NCBI RefSeq assembly: GCF_022436675.1 | Contig: NZ_JAKUJZ010000004.1 | Span: 124,001 to 188,000, forward strand | Length of the DNA stretch: 64,000 bases | From: Rheinheimera hassiensis | Lineage (GTDB): Bacteria; Pseudomonadota; Gammaproteobacteria; Enterobacterales; Alteromonadaceae | Direction of reading: 5' to 3' | Shown: positions 58,606 to 64,000 of the stretch, one piece after another | How the letters are laid out: every line of letters starts with the position of its first letter | Numbering within the stretch: the stretch's first letter is position 1 | Position numbers and translations under genes: made by a program | The notes under the pieces: model-generated | Seen by the model: the letters and a program-made list of their open reading frames with translations, nothing else | The model's database searches: none | Told to the model about the DNA's origin: nothing

Positions 58606-58622
58606 CCAAAGTGGCGCTTTGG
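58606..58622. promoter_or_regulatory. Second palindrome upstream of tacA
   Basis: CCAAAG (58606-58611) and CTTTGG (58617-58622) are inverted across five bases, and the overlapping TGTGCCA (58603-58609) repeats the half-site of the larger palindrome. It lies 18 bases before the antitoxin start codon. Confidence 0.5.
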
Positions 58623-58654
58623 AGTATTGTGGGAGTTAAAGCTAAAAAGGTCAA

Positions 58655-58679
58655 GCAATGTGCCAATTTGGCACATTGC
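58655..58679. promoter_or_regulatory. Autoregulatory operator of the TacAT operon
   Basis: A 25-base palindrome with 12-base perfect arms (GCAATGTGCCAA and TTGGCACATTGC) around one base. It overlaps a possible minus-strand -35 box (TTGACC on the minus strand), with a weak CACAAT -10 box 17 bases on. TacA-type antitoxins bind such sites. Confidence 0.8.
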
Positions 58680-58704
58680 GATAAGTTCCTAGTGGAAGTA
58701 GCTG

Positions 58705-61590
58705 CTAGCGCAGCCGTTTACTTTCTTGTGGGCCAAGATAACTGGGTTTAAGGCCGCCGGTGTCTATCAGCAGTTTTTGCAGCACCAGTGCCGGGTCTAC
58801 CAAATAAATACGCAGTGTATGGGCTCCGGGTTTAGTTACCTGCAGCGTGCTGTTGATAATACGCACACCATCCAGTACCGACTTCTCCCACACCTGCTGG
58901 CTGTTATCGGCCAGTGTATCAACCAGTTGCGGCGGGTTATTATTCAGTGCCACGGCAAAACGCAGCCCACGATCCGGCACTAAGTCCAGCGTCGGCGCTA
59001 CTATGCTGTGCAGGGTAAAACTGCCTGTGCTGTGAAAAAACAGCGGATACTCCAGATAAGGCGCCTGTGTTACCGCGCTTGTTTGATAATCCGGCACTGT
59101 CATCGCCGACATTGAAGAGTGCGTGCGGCCATGGCCCGGAATTTCCTGCCACCAGGCTTGCTTGTTATTGGCAAACACTTTGCCACTGGCAGCTTCAATA
59201 GCAATATAACCATCGGCTTCAACAAAACCCTGTGTGGCTGTTGTGGCGGGTTTTACTGCGGCCAGCTGTATTTTTGCCCCGCCCCAGCCAGTACCCTGAA
59301 TATGCACTTCGGCGTTATTCAGCCCGGCTTTTACTTTGCTCCAGTCAACGGATACGGCAATTTGTTGCTCAACGCCGATTTGGCCGCTGCTGTGGCTCAG
59401 TTTCACCCAGTCTGCTGAAGCTTTGGCGCTAAACTCAAACGGCACTGTGCCTTTATTAAACACTTCAATCACACGTTGTTGCTGGCCATGCGGGTAAAAG
59501 CTATCCAGTGCCAGTTGCTGGCCCTGATACTCGCTTATCGGCCACGACAGCGGCGAACCTTCGGCGGCTACGCCCATATCTGCCACCGCCATAGGTTCAG
59601 CTACCGCGACAACAGGCATCAGATTAGCCGGTGGGTTACGCCAGTAAGTAAAACCGATATGCGGTTGCGACATCATATGGTTCCAGCGGCCATTGCCCAA
59701 GCTATGGTATTGCGCTGTTAGTTCGGCATCGCGGTTAAACCAAAACCGTACTTGCTGCGCCCAGTAGTTGGTACTTACCCGGCCTTGCGCGCCATGCAGT
59801 TGGTTTATCGCCACAGCGCGGTTTAGCTCAAACACCGCCTGGCTGGCTTTTAGCGGGTGGGCAACCAACTGAATGTAAGCGTCCTGCATGGCGGGGGCTA
59901 ATTGCTGTTGCACCTGATCTGATGTTAAAACCAGTTGCGCCAGTTCGTCGCTGATACGCCGCGCCTCACTGTAGTGAAAAATGCTGTAAGTTGCCGGCTC
60001 TACAGCTTCAGGCTTACGCCGGCCATTATGCCGGGTATAGCCCTGAATTAATTCAGCGATAGTTGCAGCATGCCTTGTGCCAAATTGTTGTGTTGCCCAG
60101 TCAGTGGCAAATTGCTGCAAATTGTTAGCGTTAAAGGCGTCCGGGTTCCAGGCCATGCGTAAGAAAAAGTCGATAGGAAATTCCATCGGTTTTAGATCGC
60201 CGACATTGACTATCCAGATGCGGTCAGCCTGATAATGCCAGGCCAGCTGCATTTGCTCCCATATTTTTGCCATCGGCACGGTATTAATCCAGCGATAGGA
60301 GCGGGGGTGGCCTACATAATCAAAATGATAATACACACCAGCGCCACCCGCACGGTTACGCTCACTGGCGGTAGGCAAACGGCGGATATTGCCAAAGTTA
60401 TCATCGGCCCACAGCAGGGTAACATCGTCGGGTACCCGCATGCCGCGCTCGTAAAAGCCCTGTACTTCTTTATACAGCGCCCATACCTGCGGCACTGTTT
60501 CAACCGGACGGTCGGTAAAGGTTTCCCGCAAAATAGTGCGCTGATCGGCCACTATCTGTTGCAGTAACTCAATATTGTCACCTTCGCTCATCGGTTCATC
60601 TTCCTGGCCGCGCATACCCAGCGTAAAAATACTTTCCAGGTTTTTATGCCGCTGTGCGCCGTGCTGCCAGAACTTATAGATATTGTCGCGGTTGGTAGAG
60701 TATTCCCACGGCCCTTCGCCGTAGCGGTTCCACTCTTTGTCGGCGCGCATCATCGGCTCGTGGTGGCTGTTGCTCATCACTATGCCCATTTCATCGGCCA
60801 GAATAGCATTTTGCGGATCATCATCGGCAAAGGCGTTATTCCACATCGCCGGCCATAAAAAGTTGGCTTTAAGCCTTTGTAACAGCTCAAATACATGGAT
60901 ATAAAACTGGCTGTTATAGCCGCCGAATTTCTCTGTTACCCAGTTTGTTAATGCCGGGTGTTCGTCGTTCAGAAAAATGCCGCGATATTTGACCTTTGGT
61001 GCGTCATTAATGGTGGTGCCTGCTTTAATATACAGCTGTTCGCGCTTGATTACCGGTACATCGGCCCACCAGTGCCATGGTGAAACACCAAGGGTTTCGG
61101 CCAGATCAAACACGCCGTAAATAGCGCCGCGTTTGTCACTGCCGGCGATTACCAGAGCTTGCGCTATACCTGGCATCGGTTGCTCTACCACTTGAATAAG
61201 ATAGGCTTCCCACTTGCCGGCAATAGTGCTGGTATCCAGCTTACCTGCTGCTGCCAGCTGGTCCAGCAGCGGGTTATTACCCAGTGTGCCAATAATCAGC
61301 ACTTGCCCGGTTGGCTCAGCACCCACGTTGTGGCTGATGTTCAGCTGTTTACCACTAACATTAGCAATATCTTGTTGCAGGCTGTTAACAGCCCGCAATA
61401 AGCCTTTATGGTCCTGCTCTGCTACCACAATAGTGGCCTGGCTGTTTTTGCCTACCAGCGCAAAGTCAGCTTTACCGGGTGTTTGTGCCAGATAATTACC
61501 CGGTAATGCATAAGTTTGCAGGCTAAACAACACACAGCACAGCAGTAAACAATGCAGTAATAAACAGTGCAGTAATACATAGGGTTTCAT
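58705..61590 (-). CDS. GH115 xylan alpha-1,2-glucuronidase, exported
   Basis: A 961-residue glycoside hydrolase of family GH115, which removes (4-O-methyl-)glucuronic acid from xylan side chains. A signal peptide (LLHCLLLHCLLLCCVLFSLQTYA) precedes the N-terminal domain, then the TIM-barrel region with KYRGIFLNDEHPALTNWV, LKANFLWPAMWNNAF, GIVMSNSHHEPMMR, TLGMRGQEDEPMSEGDN, VTLLWADDNFGNIRRLP and GGAGVYYHFDYVGHPRSYRWINT, all highly typical. The C-terminal part is a beta-rich domain as in other GH115. It overlaps the GH43 gene by one base (TGATG), so the two enzymes are made together. Confidence 0.93.
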   Translation of the reverse strand: MKPYVLLHCLLLHCLLLCCVLFSLQTYALPGNYLAQTPGKADFALVGKNSQATIVVAEQDHKGLLRAVNSLQQDIANVSGKQLNISHNVGAEPTGQVLIIGTLGNNPLLDQLAAAGKLDTSTIAGKWEAYLIQVVEQPMPGIAQALVIAGSDKRGAIYGVFDLAETLGVSPWHWWADVPVIKREQLYIKAGTTINDAPKVKYRGIFLNDEHPALTNWVTEKFGGYNSQFYIHVFELLQRLKANFLWPAMWNNAFADDDPQNAILADEMGIVMSNSHHEPMMRADKEWNRYGEGPWEYSTNRDNIYKFWQHGAQRHKNLESIFTLGMRGQEDEPMSEGDNIELLQQIVADQRTILRETFTDRPVETVPQVWALYKEVQGFYERGMRVPDDVTLLWADDNFGNIRRLPTASERNRAGGAGVYYHFDYVGHPRSYRWINTVPMAKIWEQMQLAWHYQADRIWIVNVGDLKPMEFPIDFFLRMAWNPDAFNANNLQQFATDWATQQFGTRHAATIAELIQGYTRHNGRRKPEAVEPATYSIFHYSEARRISDELAQLVLTSDQVQQQLAPAMQDAYIQLVAHPLKASQAVFELNRAVAINQLHGAQGRVSTNYWAQQVRFWFNRDAELTAQYHSLGNGRWNHMMSQPHIGFTYWRNPPANLMPVVAVAEPMAVADMGVAAEGSPLSWPISEYQGQQLALDSFYPHGQQQRVIEVFNKGTVPFEFSAKASADWVKLSHSSGQIGVEQQIAVSVDWSKVKAGLNNAEVHIQGTGWGGAKIQLAAVKPATTATQGFVEADGYIAIEAASGKVFANNKQAWWQEIPGHGRTHSSMSAMTVPDYQTSAVTQAPYLEYPLFFHSTGSFTLHSIVAPTLDLVPDRGLRFAVALNNNPPQLVDTLADNSQQVWEKSVLDGVRIINSTLQVTKPGAHTLRIYLVDPALVLQKLLIDTGGLKPSYLGPQESKRLR

Positions 61591-63329
61591 CAGTTGCCCC
61601 CGGTTTCCTGCCGGCTATGTAAACCCAGCATGGTACCAACAAAGCCACCGGCCACCTGTGTGCTTAGCATTGTGGCGTCCTGCGTGCCCGCCAGCGGTTG
61701 CCAGTCATCGTTGCCCGGTGCGTAGTAAAAGCTGATGCTGCCGGCACGGCCGCTTATTTTCAGGCGGATTTGGTCAGTGGCCTTGGTTAGCGGCTGGCTG
61801 GCTATTTGCTGTGGTGCGCCGCCGTTGGCCTGTTCCAGAAAAATGATCACCTGTTCACCCTGGGTTTTAACACCCAGATAGTAGTGATATTGCTCGTTTT
61901 GAAACGCGACTATTCCGGCAGAGAATGGGCCAGCAGAAGCCTGGCCGCCGGGCAGTGCTAAGCTGGTGCTGGCATCAAAATGGGTGTGTTGCTGGCGCCG
62001 GCCGATAAACGCCGGTTGTTCTGACGAATCCAGCCCGATGGCACCAGCTTGCAGCGTAAGTTGCTGCTTGTTCAGGCTAAGCCAGCTCTGGTCATATTTA
62101 CGTAAGGTATTCCAGTTTAAATCCAGTGTGTTAGCGCTAAAGTCGTCACGCCATGTAAAATTGCCGGTCAGAGGCTGTTGGGTAGTTGTCGTAGCCAGGC
62201 TGGCCGGGGCGGTAGGGCGGTAAGGTATAGCTTCACCAGCCGGTAAAATATGCGGCCAGCCATCCTGCCAGCTAACCGGCAATAAAAAGGTTTCACGGCC
62301 GGTATTAAAATAGCGCTGTTGATAGGCGCGGCTGGCCAGGAATACTGCCCACCAGCTGCCATCGGGCAGTTGCACAAAGTCGGCATGGCCGGCGGTAGTA
62401 ATAGGATCTGGCCGCTCAGGTGCCAGATCGCGCTGGGTCAGAATAGGGTTGCCGCTATAAGGTACAAAGGGTTCTGCCAGGCTGCGGCTGCGAAAAATGA
62501 CCGCCGAATGCTGATCTGCCGTGCCGCCTTCAGCGCACAATAGATAATACCAGCCATCATGTTTGTACAGGTGCGGTGCTTCAATCCAGATGGGCTTAGT
62601 GCTTAAGTCAACACCGCCATTAACCAACAGCCGTTGTGAATCCGCTACAATTTTTTGGTTTTGTGGGTCGTACTGCCACAGCCAGATGGCTTTATGGCCT
62701 TCGTACAGTGATTCGACAGGGTCGCTATTATGGGCAATATACACCTTGCCATCGTCATCAAAGAAAATATCCGGGTCAATACCTTCCACTTCAGGTAACC
62801 AGATTGGATCAGACCAGGGGCCAGCCGGATCGGTGGCAGTAAGAATAAAGTTGCCGCCTCTGTCTACTACGGTGGTGATAATATAGTAAGTGCCGTCATG
62901 ATAGCGCAGCGTAGGGGCGAAAATACCGCGCGACACCTGTAAACCGGCCATTTCCATCTGCGACTGGCGTGTTAGTGCATAACCAATCAGCTGCCAGTTT
63001 ACCAGATCGCGGCTGTGCAAAATGGGCAGCCCCGGCGTGTAGGTAAAAGACGACACCGTCATATAATAGTCATCGCCATTGCGGGTAATACTGGGATCAG
63101 GAAAAAAACCCGCCAGCACCGGGTTCTGATAGGTGCCCTGCGGCAATGGTTCAGCAAACAGCGGGTCAAGCCCCTGATATTCAAACCAGTTAAATTGTGC
63201 GGCTGCTGGTGTAGATACAGTTACAGTGGTGTTGTTTGCCGCTGTATCAACAGCGGGTTGGCAGGCGCTTAAGCAAAATATCAGCCCCAGCACCGATTGT
63301 TGTAACACCGCCCGATAGTTGTTTGTCAT
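61590..63329 (-). CDS. GH43 beta-xylosidase/arabinofuranosidase-like lipoprotein
   Basis: A 579-residue glycosidase starting at ATG 63329 after GGGAG, with a lipobox LSAC at Cys23. The five-blade propeller shows the GH43 triad: Asp78 in FFPDPSI (base), Asp185/187 in GIDPDIF (pKa modulator) and Glu250 in WIEAPHLY (acid). A C-terminal beta-sandwich (FTWRDDFSANTLDLNWNTLRKYDQSWLSL) follows, as in GH43 xylosidases. It would act on xylose- or arabinose-containing side products outside the inner membrane. It precedes the GH115 gene, and xylR lies upstream on the same strand. Confidence 0.92.
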   Translation of the reverse strand: MTNNYRAVLQQSVLGLIFCLSACQPAVDTAANNTTVTVSTPAAAQFNWFEYQGLDPLFAEPLPQGTYQNPVLAGFFPDPSITRNGDDYYMTVSSFTYTPGLPILHSRDLVNWQLIGYALTRQSQMEMAGLQVSRGIFAPTLRYHDGTYYIITTVVDRGGNFILTATDPAGPWSDPIWLPEVEGIDPDIFFDDDGKVYIAHNSDPVESLYEGHKAIWLWQYDPQNQKIVADSQRLLVNGGVDLSTKPIWIEAPHLYKHDGWYYLLCAEGGTADQHSAVIFRSRSLAEPFVPYSGNPILTQRDLAPERPDPITTAGHADFVQLPDGSWWAVFLASRAYQQRYFNTGRETFLLPVSWQDGWPHILPAGEAIPYRPTAPASLATTTTQQPLTGNFTWRDDFSANTLDLNWNTLRKYDQSWLSLNKQQLTLQAGAIGLDSSEQPAFIGRRQQHTHFDASTSLALPGGQASAGPFSAGIVAFQNEQYHYYLGVKTQGEQVIIFLEQANGGAPQQIASQPLTKATDQIRLKISGRAGSISFYYAPGNDDWQPLAGTQDATMLSTQVAGGFVGTMLGLHSRQETGGN

Positions 63330-63399
63330 TTGTAACACTCCCGCTGTCAATGCCGGGCCAGCTTGTGCGCTGGACCATTACATAAAAGGTAGTGTCATT

Positions 63400-63432
63400 A
63401 AAAGAAAAAAGGCCATATTCATCAATGGCCTT
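63400..63432 (-). terminator. Rho-independent terminator of xylR
   Basis: AAGGCCAT (63409-63416) and ATGGCCTT (63425-63432) pair perfectly. Read on the minus strand the stem is followed by TTTTTTCTTTT. It lies about 70 bases after the xylR stop, separating it from the GH43-GH115 operon. Confidence 0.85.
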
Positions 63433-63501
63433 AGTGTTATGAAAATACGTCTGTGCTGTGCGTTTTTTACGCATAGCCGCTAATGGCAGCGGCGGTGCAG
63501 G

Positions 63502-64000
63502 TTAATCATTTACTGCCATGCCATTAAAGGTATCAGTGCGCTCAGTGCGATACTCTTTTGGTGTCTGGCTGAAATGGCGCTGAAAAACGGCATACATATA
63601 TTGTAATGACGGGTAGCCGCACATTTTGGCAATTTCAGTGGGGTTTACCTGGGTTTCTTTCAGCATTTTGCAGGCTTTGGTCAGTTTTTGATTATGCAAT
63701 TCTGTGTGGATAGAGTGGCCACGCTCTGAGCGGAAGCGTTGTTCTAAGTTTGAGCGCGAAATACCTACAAAGTCAGTCACCTGCTCAACCTTGGCGCCAC
63801 GGGTGGCGTGGCGGCGAATGTAATGCATAGCCTGAATAACATAAGGATCGCGCAGTGCTTTAAAGTCGGTGGACTGGCGTGAAGCCACACCTACCGGTGG
63901 CACCAGAATACGCTTATTTCCCACGTCAATATTGTTCAGCTGCATATGCAGCAGCTTGGCGGCTTTGTAACCCATTTCGAAACAGCCCTGGGTTACCGAG
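63502..64000 (-). CDS. xylR: Xylose operon regulator XylR, C-terminal part (partial)
   Basis: The 3' end of a xylose-responsive activator; the frame runs off the right edge of the window. Residues visible include the tail of the periplasmic-binding-protein-like sensor (GCFEMGYKAAKLLHMQ, ILVPPVGVASRQSTD), then an AraC-type DNA-binding domain: DPYVIQAMHYIRRHATRGAKVEQVTDFVGISRSNLEQRFRSE and EIAKMCGYPSLQYMYAVFQRHFSQTPKEYR. These two helix-turn-helix motifs match E. coli XylR closely. Its targets should include the GH43-GH115 operon downstream and xylose genes outside the window. Confidence 0.93.
   Translation of the reverse strand, partial: SVTQGCFEMGYKAAKLLHMQLNNIDVGNKRILVPPVGVASRQSTDFKALRDPYVIQAMHYIRRHATRGAKVEQVTDFVGISRSNLEQRFRSERGHSIHTELHNQKLTKACKMLKETQVNPTEIAKMCGYPSLQYMYAVFQRHFSQTPKEYRTERTDTFNGMAVND

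Noticed and set aside
64-64000. Search for tRNA, rRNA, CRISPR arrays, insertion sequences and phage genes.
   Set aside because: No cloverleaf, regularly spaced direct repeats, transposase or integrase was recognised by eye on either strand.

Overview
The window looks like chromosomal DNA of a marine or freshwater gammaproteobacterium of the Alteromonadales, plausibly near Rheinheimera/Alishewanella/Arsukibacterium. This is inferred from gene content: several large TonB-dependent receptors (TBDRs), SSS symporters, NagX, MocR and XylR homologues, and dense sugar-use operons. No rRNA, tRNA, insertion sequence, phage or CRISPR array was recognised. No gap between genes exceeds 300 bp. The densest accessory-looking stretch is 49.3-52.1 kb, which is also visibly more AT-rich than its surroundings.

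Layout. 1-1869 (+): end of a flagellar export cluster (fliH end, fliI, fliJ). 1875-3943 (-): NhaC-type antiporter coupled to a VanX-like D-Ala-D-Ala dipeptidase. 4170-5603 (+): secreted M14 carboxypeptidase. 5735-10397 (+): FecI-like sigma factor, FecR-like anti-sigma and a FecA-like receptor with an STN signalling domain; a close paralogue without STN lies at 12896-15589 beside a secreted esterase (15653-16582). Between them are DUF3297, a membrane-anchored FKBP isomerase, and a divergent TetR/RidA pair with three matching operators. 16703-19573: FMN reductase, pirin, NlpE-like lipoprotein, periplasmic binding protein.

19577-24144 (-): MurNAc salvage operon (symporter, sugar kinase, MurQ, NamZ). 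24316-27388 (+), divergent: exported NagZ-like GH3 enzyme and NagX. 27538-35538 (+): a regulon marked by four near-identical LacI-type palindromes (TGTAACCGGTTWCA), encoding an MFS importer, a Gfo/Idh oxidoreductase, two TIM-barrel isomerase-like proteins, a DUF1080 lipoprotein and a GMC dehydrogenase with its Tat-exported small subunit. Together these resemble an oxidative '3-keto-sugar' route for breaking glycosides. 35676-44101 (+): third TBDR, a lipoprotein with four discoidin-like repeats, a GlcNAc-type kinase, CutC and a glycosylasparaginase.

44200-46767 (+): sensor with GGDEF and EAL domains. 46772-49283: MocR regulator divergent from GNAT and PaiB-like genes. 49331-52097 (-): class 3 lipase sandwiched between two paralogous DUF6795-like exported proteins, a possible effector/immunity arrangement. 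52236-56549 (-): 5-oxoprolinase genes pxpABC with a D-glutamate cyclase-like gene and a D-amino acid aminotransferase. 56698-58588 (-): ZapE and a TacAT-type toxin-antitoxin pair with a strong palindrome. 58705-64000 (-): xylan-side-chain enzymes GH115 and GH43 and the 3' part of xylR.

A recurring theme is recycling of peptidoglycan and D-amino acid material (dipeptidase, NamZ, MurQ, kinase, NagZ-like enzyme, D-Ala aminotransferase, D-Glu cyclase) next to plant and microbial glycan use. Function assignments rest on reading motifs by eye; no database search was run.
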